Shown one piece after another: positions 50,371 to 59,445 of a stretch of 63,915 nt of DNA. Where the stretch lies: contig JBFFNE010000006.1 in NCBI GenBank assembly GCA_041563315.1, positions 1 through 63,915 of the forward strand, read 5' to 3'. How positions within the stretch are numbered: position 1 is the first letter of the stretch; each line of letters starts with the position of its first letter. Below the pieces are notes generated by a model. That model searched no databases. It had not been told where the DNA came from and was given only the letters and a program-made list of their open reading frames with translations. The position numbers and the translations under genes were made by a program. This DNA is from JBFEYJ01 sp041563315. GTDB taxonomy: Bacteria > Pseudomonadota > Gammaproteobacteria > Thiohalomonadales > Thiohalomonadaceae.

Positions 50371-51915
50371 TCAGGTGCCGCCGGGTTTGCCAATACGGTT
50401 ACGGCCATGCTCTTTGGCCTGGTAAAGGGCGATGTCGGCTCTGTGCACCAGCTCTTCGGCTTTCTCCGGGAAACAAGGGATGTGGCTCGCGATGCCGATG
50501 CTCAATGTGACAAAGGGCTCGACATTCGAGCCCTGGTGTTCGATATGCAGTTTGCGGATCGCCTGTTGCAGTTCTCGCGCAACCCGCTCTGCCCCGCTCA
50601 TGCCGGTCTCAGGAAGCATGATGAGGAATTCCTCGCCACCGTAGCGGGCGGCTACATCGACATCCCTTTTGACGGCATGCTGGATCGCCTCGGCAACCCG
50701 GCGCAGGCAGTCATCCCCTTGCAGGTGGCCGTAATGATCGTTGTAGCGCTTGAAATAGTCGATATCGATAAACAGGATGGAAATCGGCCATTGCTGGCGT
50801 GTTGCCCGCGACCACTCTTCCTGCAGACGCTCCTCAAAGTAACGGCGGTTCCCCAGTCCGGTGAGTCCATCCATGTTGGAGTGGCGTTCCAGCTCGTTCA
50901 TATCATACCGAATCTGCTCGATCATGCTGTTGAAGGTTTCGCCGAGGGTGAACAGATCACGCAGACCAGAGGGGGTGATGCGGGTATCAAGTTCACCCTC
51001 ACGGTAGCGCTCGATCCCTTTCAGTATCCGCTTTAGCGGCTGGAAGACACCGCGATTGAGTGCCAGCAGGAGCAGCAACAGGATGATAAAAGTTATGGTA
51101 ATGAAGAACGCGGTGGTGATGAGCTGGTTGTTGCGCATGTCCTGGTAGAGCTGATGGACATCTTCAATCCCGATCAGGTGGTAGGCGGGAAGGTTGTCAT
51201 CGCCGATGAGCAGATACTCGATGGCCAGTTTTTCGTTTTGTTGCCTGCTGGTTTCGGGCATCGTTGCGGGGTGACCAGGACTGGAGAGGTGTAGTGGCAT
51301 GCCGCTAATCTTGCTGACCTTTTGCAGGCTGAGCCTGGGATCGAATATCAGTTCCAGGTAACCTTGAATCTGTAGGCCGCCGATAGGATGTAGCATCGAA
51401 TAGAGGGGACCATGATCGGATACCCATAAACCACCAGTCGCTTTCAGTCGATCGACCCCTTCACGTTTGAGTGCTCTTGTGAGGATGAATTCGGGCAGGT
51501 GCTCAGGAAGTCCCTGGGTTCCGGCGCGGCTCTCAAGAAGAAAATTCAGATCGAGATCGTAGATGCGCAGCTGCACCAGATCGATTTCGGTCATCCCGAC
51601 ATAGCCATTAAGCAAAGGATCATCGAGCGCCGACAGAAGTGCCTCGTCATCCCTTTTCTGCTGGAACTGCAGGAAGGCGCTGGTGAAGCTTTCAGCGTTA
51701 CTGATGATGCTATGGATATTGAGTGCGTGCTGCTGTATGTCGTGCAGTACCTGGTTGCTAGCGACCTCTATGATGCGAGAGAGGCTCTTGGTCTGGGAAT
51801 GCAGGGCGGCTTCCCTGAAATAGGCACCGGCGCTCCAGGAGAACAGGACAAAGAGGCCGCCAATGACGAATACCGCCACGGTAGTCGCTGCGCTGATAGA
51901 GAGGCGTTTGGGCAT
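50371..51915 (-). CDS. diguanylate cyclase with HAMP and periplasmic sensor
   Basis: 514 residues. The first span (AATTVAVFVIGGLFVLFSWSAG) is followed by a periplasmic domain (about 40-280), a second span (TTAFFITITFIILLLLLLAL), a HAMP linker (about 300-355) and a GGDEF domain. The active-site motif GGEEF lies near residue 425 and an RxxD I-site (RDVD) precedes it by five residues. The start at 51915 lies 4 bases after the rhodanese stop, so they form an operon. Confidence 0.88.
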   Translation of the reverse strand: MPKRLSISAATTVAVFVIGGLFVLFSWSAGAYFREAALHSQTKSLSRIIEVASNQVLHDIQQHALNIHSIISNAESFTSAFLQFQQKRDDEALLSALDDPLLNGYVGMTEIDLVQLRIYDLDLNFLLESRAGTQGLPEHLPEFILTRALKREGVDRLKATGGLWVSDHGPLYSMLHPIGGLQIQGYLELIFDPRLSLQKVSKISGMPLHLSSPGHPATMPETSRQQNEKLAIEYLLIGDDNLPAYHLIGIEDVHQLYQDMRNNQLITTAFFITITFIILLLLLLALNRGVFQPLKRILKGIERYREGELDTRITPSGLRDLFTLGETFNSMIEQIRYDMNELERHSNMDGLTGLGNRRYFEERLQEEWSRATRQQWPISILFIDIDYFKRYNDHYGHLQGDDCLRRVAEAIQHAVKRDVDVAARYGGEEFLIMLPETGMSGAERVARELQQAIRKLHIEHQGSNVEPFVTLSIGIASHIPCFPEKAEELVHRADIALYQAKEHGRNRIGKPGGT

Positions 51916-51919
51916 AGAC

Positions 51920-52339
51920 TTATTGGGCAACCGGCAGTTTCTTCTGCTGCCACTCAAGCCAACCACCACGGAACCAGTAAAGTTGCTGGTAACCCCAGTT
52001 TACTGCCATGGTGATGGCGTTGGTGCTACGCAGGCAGCGGGGGCCGTGGCAGTAAAAGAGTATGGGAGAGTCGTGACTGGCGACATATTGCGCCAGCACC
52101 TCGGCGTTCATGTCGGTGTCAGGCAAATTGATGGCGCTTTCGATATGACCTTTTTCGAACTCTTCGAATTTACGTGAGTCGATGACGACCAATGATGGAT
52201 CGTTGAGGATCAGCTCGATCGTCTTCTCGGCAGTGAGTGTCGTAGCTCCCTCAATGTTGCCTGGTGCCTTGATCATTTCCGCCCATACCTGAGTCACAGG
52301 TATGAGCAGTAGAAGCAGCATGGGCACTGGCTTGCGCAT
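51920..52339 (-). CDS. periplasmic rhodanese-like sulfurtransferase
   Basis: 139 residues with a signal peptide (MRKPVPMLLLLLIPVTQVWA). The rhodanese domain has VVIDSRKFEEFEKGHIESAINLP, and the active site is FYCHGPRCLRS, where the first Cys is the persulfide carrier. A second Cys follows four residues later. It ends WLEWQQKKLPVAQ. It likely handles sulfane sulfur in the periplasm. It lies just upstream of the diguanylate cyclase, which suggests that sulfur compounds could feed into c-di-GMP signalling; this is inferred. Confidence 0.83.
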   Translation of the reverse strand: MRKPVPMLLLLLIPVTQVWAEMIKAPGNIEGATTLTAEKTIELILNDPSLVVIDSRKFEEFEKGHIESAINLPDTDMNAEVLAQYVASHDSPILFYCHGPRCLRSTNAITMAVNWGYQQLYWFRGGWLEWQQKKLPVAQ

Positions 52340-52542
52340 AACTTTCCCCCTGATTATGGCGTGACTCCTTTCATTCCATCCCCTTGTTATTCTTGATGTT
52401 ATTACTGGGAAATTCTTATATTTTAACCAGTTATGTTTTGTGTTTATAACAGAATTAGGGCAATTTTCCAGTGAAATTTATGGCCAGCCGGGATCCGGGG
52501 ACCGGTGGTGGCAGAACGGCGCCGAACGGTAGCTTGCGATCC

Positions 52543-53868
52543 TTAATGCAGCTTGACCTGAGGATCGATGCCCTTGCGAAGGAAGTGCAGCAGGCTGATG
52601 AGGATGGCGCGAGGCCAGCCATAGAGTGCCGCTTGATGCATTTTGTACAGTGATAAATATACTACACGTGCAAAAAAGCCGGAGATGAAGAAGCTCCCCG
52701 TGATCCCCCCCATCAGGCTGCCGACAGTGCTGTAACGGCCCATGGCGATAAGCGAGCCGTAGTCGTGATAGGCGAACTCGCGCAGCGATTTGCCCATGAG
52801 CCTGCGGCGAATATTCTTGTATACCAGTGTGGCTTGCTGGTGTGCGGCCTGGGCGCGTGGGGGCACTGTTGCCCCACTCTCATCCAGCGGGCAGGCGGCG
52901 CAGTCGCCGAAGGCGAAGATGTGTTCATCCCGGGTGGTGAGCAATGTCTTGTCCACTGCAAGCTGGTTGATGCGATTTGTTTCCAGCCCATCCAGCCCCT
53001 TGAGAAAATCAGGGGCCTTGATCCCGGCGGCCCAGACCTTGAAAGCGGCAGGAATAAAGTGGCCACTGGCGGTGCGGATTCCCTCACGGCTAACCTCTAC
53101 GACACGTTCGTTAGCGTGGACGGTAACGCCCAGTTTGGCCAGTGCCGCATGGGCCGAACGGGCAATGCGCTCAGGTAGCGCTGGCAGGATGCGCGGCCCG
53201 GCCTCAATGACATGCAATTTGATGTGACGCGATGGGTCGATAGTGTCGAGGCCATAGGCGGAGAGCTGGCGGGTCACCCGGTGCAGCTGTGCGGCGAGCT
53301 CCACCCCGGTAGCGCCGGCACCGACAATGGCGACATCAAGCTGGCCCTCGGCAATCGGTTTGCCCTGGGTGTGGGCGCGCAGCATGTTGTTGAGCAGTTT
53401 CTGCTGGAACTTCTCCGCCTGCTTGGTGCTGTCGAGAAACAGACAGTGTTCTTTTACGCCGGTGATACCGAAATCGTTGCTTTCGCTGCCAACGGCGATG
53501 ATTAGGGTGTCGTAGCGGAAGGCGCGCTGCGGGATAACCTGCACCCGATCCTCATCGAATGTGGGGGCGAGATAGACTTCCTGTTTCTCCCGGTCCAGGC
53601 CGATCATCCGTCCAAGGCGAAAGCGAAAGTGGTGCCAGCGAGCCTGTGCCAGATACTCCAATTCATCCTCACTGGAATCGAGTGTGCCGGCAGCCACCTC
53701 ATGCAGTAACGGCTTCCAGATATGGATCCAGCAGGCATCAATCAGCGTGATATCGGCCTGCTTGCGCTTGCCGAGGGTATCCCCTAGGCGGGTGGCCAGT
53801 TCAAGGCCACCGGCGCCGCCGCCGACGATGAGGATTTGGTGGCGTTCGTTCAAGTTAGTGTTATTCAT
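52543..53868 (-). CDS. ndh: type II NADH dehydrogenase
   Basis: 441 residues. The two Rossmann motifs are ILIVGGGAGGLELATRLG (about 13-30) and VAIVGAGATGVELAAQL (about 178-194). The quinone-reductase features include WIHIWKPLLHEVAAGTL and the FAFGDCAACP motif. It oxidises NADH and feeds ubiquinone without pumping protons. The C-terminal region contains amphipathic helices that bind the membrane (SFFISGFFARVVYLSLYKMHQ). The start at 53868 is preferred over the ATG nine bases upstream. Confidence 0.93.
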   Translation of the reverse strand: MNNTNLNERHQILIVGGGAGGLELATRLGDTLGKRKQADITLIDACWIHIWKPLLHEVAAGTLDSSEDELEYLAQARWHHFRFRLGRMIGLDREKQEVYLAPTFDEDRVQVIPQRAFRYDTLIIAVGSESNDFGITGVKEHCLFLDSTKQAEKFQQKLLNNMLRAHTQGKPIAEGQLDVAIVGAGATGVELAAQLHRVTRQLSAYGLDTIDPSRHIKLHVIEAGPRILPALPERIARSAHAALAKLGVTVHANERVVEVSREGIRTASGHFIPAAFKVWAAGIKAPDFLKGLDGLETNRINQLAVDKTLLTTRDEHIFAFGDCAACPLDESGATVPPRAQAAHQQATLVYKNIRRRLMGKSLREFAYHDYGSLIAMGRYSTVGSLMGGITGSFFISGFFARVVYLSLYKMHQAALYGWPRAILISLLHFLRKGIDPQVKLH

Positions 53869-54041
53869 GCGTATCAACTGATTGGGAGGAAGTATAGTGA
53901 CCGGACATGCAGTTTTCGTGATTGTTTGCAGATTTTGTCATGCTTGATGCGCCATTCATAGGGACTGCGTCAAGGTGCTAGGTACTTTCCCAGCTTTTTT
54001 TGCGCGTTGATCTGTTGTGGTGTGATGTCCATAATCGCCGC

Positions 54042-54740
54042 ATGCCATTGATATCAACAGAGAAGGTAGAGGCGCTACGACAGGGACCGTTGTTTCGGGC
54101 ACTCACCGATGAGCAATTCTCTCGAATGCTGCAGGATTCTGTTACCCGGACACTGCGGCAGGGGCAGCACCTGTTTGAAGCCGGGACGCAGGCCAGCGCC
54201 TTCTATTTCCTGCTCAGCGGTCAGCTCAAGCTCTATCGGCTTTCGCCGACCGGGCAGGAGAAGGTGATCGAAATCGTTCGGCCCGGGGAAACCTTTGCCG
54301 AGGCGCTGATGTTTCTCGAAATCCCTGCCTATCCAGTCAGCGCACAGGCCCTGGCTGATGCTGAGTTGGTTGAAATCAAAAACAGCACTTTTTTGCAGCT
54401 ACTCTCTCGCTCGGTGGATACCGGTCTGCATGTGATGGGGCAGCTCAGCATGCGCCTGCGTGGCCTGCTCAACGAGATCGATGCACTGACGTTGCAAAAT
54501 GCCAGCCTGCGTCTGGTGAACTATCTCCTCTATCTCGCCCAGGAGGCCGATGATGACGGGGGGAGTACCGATATTACCCTGCCAGCGGCAAAGAACATCA
54601 TTGCCTCACGCCTGTCCATTCAACCGGAAACCCTATCACGCATCCTCGGCAACCTCGCCGGCAAAGGTCTGATTAGTGTTGATGGCCTCAATATCAAGGT
54701 GCTTGATCTTGATGGGCTGCGCACCTTTGGTGGTGCCTAA
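54042..54740 (+). CDS. Crp/Fnr family transcriptional regulator (DNR-like)
   Basis: 232 residues. The effector domain (about 15-135) reads RQGQHLFEAGTQASAFYFLL and RPGETFAEALMFL. The HTH domain (about 165-230) has SRLSIQPETLSRILGNLAGKGLI. No Cys cluster is present, so it is not an Fe-S FNR. The layout is that of DNR-type regulators, which often sense nitric oxide or respond to redox. The start at 54042 has a weak site. It lies divergent from ndh, a possible target. Confidence 0.85.
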   Translation: MPLISTEKVEALRQGPLFRALTDEQFSRMLQDSVTRTLRQGQHLFEAGTQASAFYFLLSGQLKLYRLSPTGQEKVIEIVRPGETFAEALMFLEIPAYPVSAQALADAELVEIKNSTFLQLLSRSVDTGLHVMGQLSMRLRGLLNEIDALTLQNASLRLVNYLLYLAQEADDDGGSTDITLPAAKNIIASRLSIQPETLSRILGNLAGKGLISVDGLNIKVLDLDGLRTFGGA

Positions 54741-54785
54741 CGGCTAGCGCCTCATCATTTGCAGAGGGGGCATGGCGCGGCATGG

Positions 54786-55184
54786 CTAAGTATTGGCGGT
54801 GGAACGCTTCTCTTCCATCTTCATCTCCCGGATCAGGAAATAGTTGAGTGCGGTGCGGATCACGGCAATCGCGCCGAGCTTGCCGATTTGATCCCAACTC
54901 GGGGCAATGGCGGTGGAAAGAATATCGGCGCCAAGCTGGAACTCCAGCGCCAAGGCCAAATAGCGCGCCAGGGTAAGCCGGACACTGAAAAAGTCGGTCT
55001 CGGTACGGCCGGTAAAAACACGGATAAAACCGGTGATGGCAACCACTACCCCGATGGTGATGATGATCGCGCCAGTGGTTTCTACGCCAAGGCGCAACCA
55101 CTCCACGACGGTAACGATCAACCCCTCGGCGTTGTGAAACAGCGAGCTTCCTTCCCGGTCGACAGATTCCAGAACATCGTTCAT
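54786..55184 (-). CDS. DUF1622 family membrane protein
   Basis: 132 residues with three hydrophobic spans. The middle and end match DUF1622: EWLRLGVETTGAIIITIGVV, then TLARYLALALEFQLGADILST and GAIAVIRTALNYFL. The C-terminus is charged (REMKMEEKRSTANT). The function is unknown. It is a stand-alone gene. Confidence 0.85.
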   Translation of the reverse strand: MNDVLESVDREGSSLFHNAEGLIVTVVEWLRLGVETTGAIIITIGVVVAITGFIRVFTGRTETDFFSVRLTLARYLALALEFQLGADILSTAIAPSWDQIGKLGAIAVIRTALNYFLIREMKMEEKRSTANT

Positions 55185-55269
55185 GCTGCTTACTCAGTGA
55201 TAGGGTTGTATCACCATAGTAAAGCAGGCCATGGGACAAAACTGAAGGCGTGCCTGAAAGGGGGGCGTG

Positions 55270-55743
55270 ATGCAGGTAGCGATCCGCAAGGCACGCGCTG
55301 AAGATGCCTCGGCAGTAGCGCGGCTGTTTCACGAGACGGTGCACCGGGTGAATGTCGCGGACTATACGCCGTCGCAGTTGCAGTCCTGGTCGCCGCGTAT
55401 CAGACCGGACTCCTTCTGGCGGCAGCGCTTTCGCCAGCATCAGGTGTTCGTGGCAGTTACCAACGAAACCGTGGTGGGTTTTGTCGAGTTGGGAAGCCAT
55501 GGCTATATCGAAGCGTTATTCGTGCACCACCGCTTTCAGCATCAGGGGGTAGGGCGCCAATTGATGCTGGCCCTGTTTCAAGTGGCCAGAGCGCAGAAGG
55601 AGGTCAGGCTCAGCGCCGATGTCAGCGTTACCGCGCGACCCTTTTTCCAGTTGATGGGGTTTCAACTTGTGCGCCGCACCAAACGATTTTATCGTAACCG
55701 GGTCTTTCGTCAGTATCAGATGGTAAGAAACATGCGGCGCTGA
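55270..55743 (+). CDS. GNAT N-acetyltransferase
   Basis: 157 residues with the GNAT pattern: RKARAEDASAVARLFHETVH at the start, GFVELG and YIEALFVHHRFQHQGVGRQL, where the acetyl-CoA loop is (R/Q)xxGxG. The C-terminus, ARPFFQLMGFQLVRRTKRF, closes the fold. The substrate is unknown. A GGGGGG stretch precedes; the ATG at 55270 is preferred over a GTG three bases upstream. The riboflavin synthase gene follows 33 bases later. Confidence 0.88.
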   Translation: MQVAIRKARAEDASAVARLFHETVHRVNVADYTPSQLQSWSPRIRPDSFWRQRFRQHQVFVAVTNETVVGFVELGSHGYIEALFVHHRFQHQGVGRQLMLALFQVARAQKEVRLSADVSVTARPFFQLMGFQLVRRTKRFYRNRVFRQYQMVRNMRR

Positions 55744-55776
55744 GCGAGAGTTTAAAGTGCTGAAACGGAGAGAATG

Positions 55777-56394
55777 ATGTTCACAGGAATTGTTCAGGGC
55801 ACCGCCGAGGTGGTGGAGATCATCGAAAAGCCCGATTTTAGGACCCACATTGTGCGCCTTCCCTCGGCCATGATCCCAGGGCTGGAGCCGGGCGCTTCAG
55901 TGGCGCATAACGGGTGTTGTCTGACGGTCACGCAGATGGATGGCGATCGGGTTTCCTTTGATCTGATGCAGGAGACCTTGAAGGTAACCAACCTCGGTGA
56001 GTTGGAGGTGGGCCATCTGGTTAATGTTGAGCGCGCCGCACGCTTTGGCGATGAGATCGGCGGCCATGCCATGTCAGGCCATATCCTCGGCACGGCCGTG
56101 GTGTTGCGCATCGTCGAGTCGGAGAACAACTACCAGATCTGGTTCCGTATCCCTGGCACATGGCGTAAATATGTCTTTACCAAAGGCTACATCGGTATCG
56201 ACGGTATCAGTCTGACCATCGGTGAGGTGGCGGGTGACGAATTCAACGTCAATCTCATTCCCGAAACCCTGCAGCGGACCAACATCGGTTCGCGACGTAT
56301 CGGTGACCGCATCAACATCGAAATCGACCCGCAGACCCAGGCGATCGTGGACACCGTGGAAAGGGTGATGGCGGAGAGGCTGGGTGAAGGATGA
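55777..56394 (+). CDS. ribE: riboflavin synthase alpha subunit
   Basis: 205 residues. Two lumazine-binding repeats are visible: residues 1-97 begin MFTGIVQGTAEVVEI and 98-200 begin HAMSGHILGTAVVLRI. Each carries the N(G)CCLTV / DGISLTI-type strand. The C-terminus has LIPETLQRTNIG. It dismutates two lumazine molecules to riboflavin. Two adjacent ATGs at 55774 and 55777; the second gives the conserved MFTG start. No FMN riboswitch is seen upstream, and no other rib genes adjoin. Confidence 0.95.
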   Translation: MFTGIVQGTAEVVEIIEKPDFRTHIVRLPSAMIPGLEPGASVAHNGCCLTVTQMDGDRVSFDLMQETLKVTNLGELEVGHLVNVERAARFGDEIGGHAMSGHILGTAVVLRIVESENNYQIWFRIPGTWRKYVFTKGYIGIDGISLTIGEVAGDEFNVNLIPETLQRTNIGSRRIGDRINIEIDPQTQAIVDTVERVMAERLGEG

Positions 56395-56571
56395 AAGGTA
56401 GGAGTGGCAATCTGCCGCCTGCCTGTGGCTTCAACCCGACATTGCAGGGCTTCGTGAACCGCCGCTGTCGGACTTAAAGTCTGACTTACGGGCCACGGGT
56501 TCTGCCGGTGATGCTGTGATGGAATGACATTTGCCCGCTCTGATCGCTGGGGCATCCTCTCACTCCCTGCA

Positions 56572-58623
56572 TCATGCCAATAATTGCACCACCTCAAGGA
56601 GCGCCCGCACCACCCCGCTGACAAGGAGTGCCACCGTCACGGACAGGAGGATTGAAAAGAACGCTTCTTTCTTGCCGATGGTCTTGAGCATCACCGCAAA
56701 GGTCGAGACGCAGGGGATATAAAAGGTGAGGAATACAAGGAACGTGATGACCTGCACCCAATCCAGGTAGTCCCCGATCTCGAAGGTGCCCAGCGCCTGG
56801 AAAATCATCAGCAACGAGAGCTCTTTTCGTAGAATTCCGAACAGGATGGGCACACCTAGTACCACCGGCAGTCCGAGCCACCAGTTAGTGATCGGGGTCA
56901 GGAGATTGTTAATCGTATCATCGGCACCCACATGACTGAGCAGCGCCAGTACTACGCTGCCACCCACCAGGAGGGGGGTGACGATGGTGAGGATATCGCT
57001 GGTCCGCATCCAGGTGTTGAGCAGCAAAGAGCGTAATGAAGGCAGGGCATAGGGCGGGATCTCCTGCACCTGCCCGGGGCCGGTCTCCGGGTAGCGGCGA
57101 CTCAACACTTTGCCTACGACGGCGATGACAAGAATTGTCAGCATGAAGATGGCGAATACGCCAAAACCGCCGAGATACTTGCCGGCCAAGGCAAGGATGA
57201 TCGCCGAGCGCGCCGAACAGGGGACGAAGGTGATGAGCAGTGAAGCGACGACCCTGTCGCGGCCAGTGCTGGCATTGGCCGCCGCGGAGATCGCCGGCAC
57301 GTTGCAGCCGAGTCCGAGCAGGAACGGTACTGCCACCCCGCCATGCAGGCCGAGGTGGTGGAAGCCGCGGTCCACGACAAAGGCGATGCGCTGCATCACG
57401 CCGGCCTCCTCAAGTACGACCAGCAATATGACCAGCGGGAGCATATAGGGAACGACGATGCCAACCAGACCGATCAGGCCATCGACGACAGCGCGGCCGA
57501 TCACGCCTATGGTCGAGTCCGGTTGCCACATTTCGGCATAATCGATGAGTCGCACCGCACTCATTGCATCAAGCCATGCGCTGACCTCGAACACCATGAA
57601 CAATACTGCAGCGAATACTGTCAGACTGCCGACCATCCCCCACTGCGGATGCAGAAACAACTCGTCGAGCCAGTAACGCCAGCGACTCCCCTCGTAGGGG
57701 CCACCGATGCGGGTCACCTCTTCGAACAAGCTGGCAGCGCGGTGGTGGCGATCCGCATGCAACTCCTCGGCAAGAGGGCGTGGAAGCCCGTCCTCGGCAA
57801 CTTCGCGAAGACCAAGAAATTTAATCATCAGCTCGGGAAAGTGTTGTTGCATCTCCTCGAGAAAATACTGGTTGCCCTCGGCCAGCTGCATTAGCAGAAA
57901 CGCATGCGGGACATTGAAAGCATCGTAGATAGCCGGGCAGTTAAGCTCCTCACTCAGCGGCTTGAGGGCGTGAACGAGGTGTTTGCTGGGGGGCTGAGGT
58001 AGCGGACAGCTTTTCTCGCGCATCACCTCGACGGCAGTGCTGAAGAGCTTGGAGAGGCCATGACCCATCAAGGCGATGGTTGGCACCACAGGGATACCGA
58101 GTTGCCTGCTCAGTGCCTTAATATTGATGTGCAAACCCTTTTCCCGTGCCTCATCCATCATGTTCAGCGCTAGTACCACCGGACGACCGAGTTGGCTCAG
58201 CTCGAGGGTTAGCTCCAGATGGCGCTCCAGTGCGGTGGCGTCGGCCACCTGGATGATCACGTCGGGCGGGGCAAACGGGGCGGGAGGCTCTTCTGCTTCG
58301 TGGTCAGACACTGGCGGCAGCTCGTTGCCCCACAGCAGGTATTTGAGCGCACCGCTGTTTTCGCGTTGCAGGTGGTGCATCGAATGCAGGCTGGGCAGGT
58401 CGACCAGACTGGCTTCGTCGAGGCCTATTTGTACCGTGCACTCGCCGTAAGACTGGTCTGTTCCGGTTAGCTCTCCGGTATGGATGGAGGTACTGGAGAC
58501 AGCCTTGAATAAGGTGCTCTTGCCACTGTTGGGCATACCAACCAGAGCGATACGCAAGCGCCGATCTCCGCGAAACAGCGGACCACGTAGCGGGATGATT
58601 GTTTCAACGCGGGGGTTACTCAT
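56572..58623 (-). CDS. feoB: ferrous iron transporter B (FeoB)
   Basis: 683 residues. The G domain at the N-terminus has GMPNSGKST (G1, about 29-37) and LNMMDEA (G4). The G3 motif reads DLPS where most FeoB proteins have DLPG. The membrane domain has two gate regions (LGLGCNVPAISAAANAS and FVPCSARSAIILAL) and ends with VSGVVRALLEVVQLLA. It imports Fe(II). Start at 58623. No feoA gene is adjacent, and the DUF4405 gene lies upstream. Confidence 0.93.
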   Translation of the reverse strand: MSNPRVETIIPLRGPLFRGDRRLRIALVGMPNSGKSTLFKAVSSTSIHTGELTGTDQSYGECTVQIGLDEASLVDLPSLHSMHHLQRENSGALKYLLWGNELPPVSDHEAEEPPAPFAPPDVIIQVADATALERHLELTLELSQLGRPVVLALNMMDEAREKGLHINIKALSRQLGIPVVPTIALMGHGLSKLFSTAVEVMREKSCPLPQPPSKHLVHALKPLSEELNCPAIYDAFNVPHAFLLMQLAEGNQYFLEEMQQHFPELMIKFLGLREVAEDGLPRPLAEELHADRHHRAASLFEEVTRIGGPYEGSRWRYWLDELFLHPQWGMVGSLTVFAAVLFMVFEVSAWLDAMSAVRLIDYAEMWQPDSTIGVIGRAVVDGLIGLVGIVVPYMLPLVILLVVLEEAGVMQRIAFVVDRGFHHLGLHGGVAVPFLLGLGCNVPAISAAANASTGRDRVVASLLITFVPCSARSAIILALAGKYLGGFGVFAIFMLTILVIAVVGKVLSRRYPETGPGQVQEIPPYALPSLRSLLLNTWMRTSDILTIVTPLLVGGSVVLALLSHVGADDTINNLLTPITNWWLGLPVVLGVPILFGILRKELSLLMIFQALGTFEIGDYLDWVQVITFLVFLTFYIPCVSTFAVMLKTIGKKEAFFSILLSVTVALLVSGVVRALLEVVQLLA

Positions 58624-58741
58624 GAGATCTATTGTTTCGCAGTGGCGTCCCTGCGACAAGGGGGTGGGCAAGAAAAGAGGTATAACGGCTATATGGCAGG
58701 GGCAGCATCCTGCCGCCATTTGTTGATGTGCCGGTGTTCGT

Positions 58742-58850
58742 TCGCGGCTGAGCCGCTCCTACGTTCAGTTAGTAGGCCAGGCCGGATAAGCGCATGCCTA
58801 TCCGGCTACAGCCATGAAAACTGCCGGATGCGCTATCGCTTTATCCTGCC
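58742..58850. repeat. cluster of three REP-like palindromes
   Basis: GCGGCT-G-AGCCGC at 58744-58756 matches the pattern of the common GTAGGAGCGGCTCAGCCGCG repeats. GCCGGATA...TATCCGGC at 58781-58806 resembles enterobacterial REP. GCCGGATGCGCTATCGCTTT at 58823-58842 is an imperfect third. All lie between feoB and the DUF4405 gene and may act as mRNA-stabilising or terminator-like hairpins. Confidence 0.6.
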
Positions 58851-58887
58851 TACCGGGTCAGTTCTTCACGCCCTTACGCGAAAGTGA

Positions 58888-59328
58888 CTATTCCTTGGAA
58901 AGCTCGCCCTCTCCCGGTCGTGCCGGCTGGTGCAGCCCTTGCCCACCACCTCGTCGGGGGGGCTCGTTTCGGCTTTCGTCCACCTGCACCTGACTGATCA
59001 GCGGAGCGAAGGCTAGCAGGATCACGGCCACAAGCCCCAGCAGCCCTAATGCGACGCGAAGCTGTAGCGCCTCTTTCAGATGGCCGCGAAACAGGCCGAG
59101 GATAAAACGCCAATGTTGCAGCAGGTGAAGAGCCAGGACCGCAAAGAATGCGATCGCAATCCAGAAATGGACCTCGCCCCACTGGTGTCGGGTCATCCCC
59201 CACACCTCGCTCCAGCGGCCGCTGCCTGGTAGCAGCAGATAGCGCAGCAAAATCCCGCTACTGGTGAGAAAGAGAAAGGCAATGAAGGCGACCACATCGA
59301 TGAGGGAGATCAACGTTCCGCGTTTCAT
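58888..59328 (-). CDS. DUF4405 membrane protein
   Basis: 146 residues with three or four spans: LIDVVAFIAFLFLTSSGILL, HFWIAIAFFAVLALHLLQHW and LGLLGLVAVILLAFAPLI. Conserved His residues at helix ends (HFW, HLLQHW) resemble haem-binding cytochrome b561-like folds seen in DUF4405. The tail is basic and acidic mixed. It lies upstream of feoB on the same strand, with a REP-type cluster between. The ATG at 59328 is preferred over 59343. Confidence 0.72.
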   Translation of the reverse strand: MKRGTLISLIDVVAFIAFLFLTSSGILLRYLLLPGSGRWSEVWGMTRHQWGEVHFWIAIAFFAVLALHLLQHWRFILGLFRGHLKEALQLRVALGLLGLVAVILLAFAPLISQVQVDESRNEPPRRGGGQGLHQPARPGEGELSKE

Positions 59329-59445
59329 GTGAGAACCACTCAAGCCACAGGCAAAACATTAGTGTAGTTGGATTTCTGTAGCCTAAACCGCAATCACTAC
59401 TAGCGTTTGAGGAGAGCCAAATCTTTCAGCTTTCAAATTGCAGTA

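Noticed and set aside
55744..55776. FMN riboswitch in front of riboflavin synthase
   Set aside because: The gap is only 33 bases and has no conserved RFN-element sequence.
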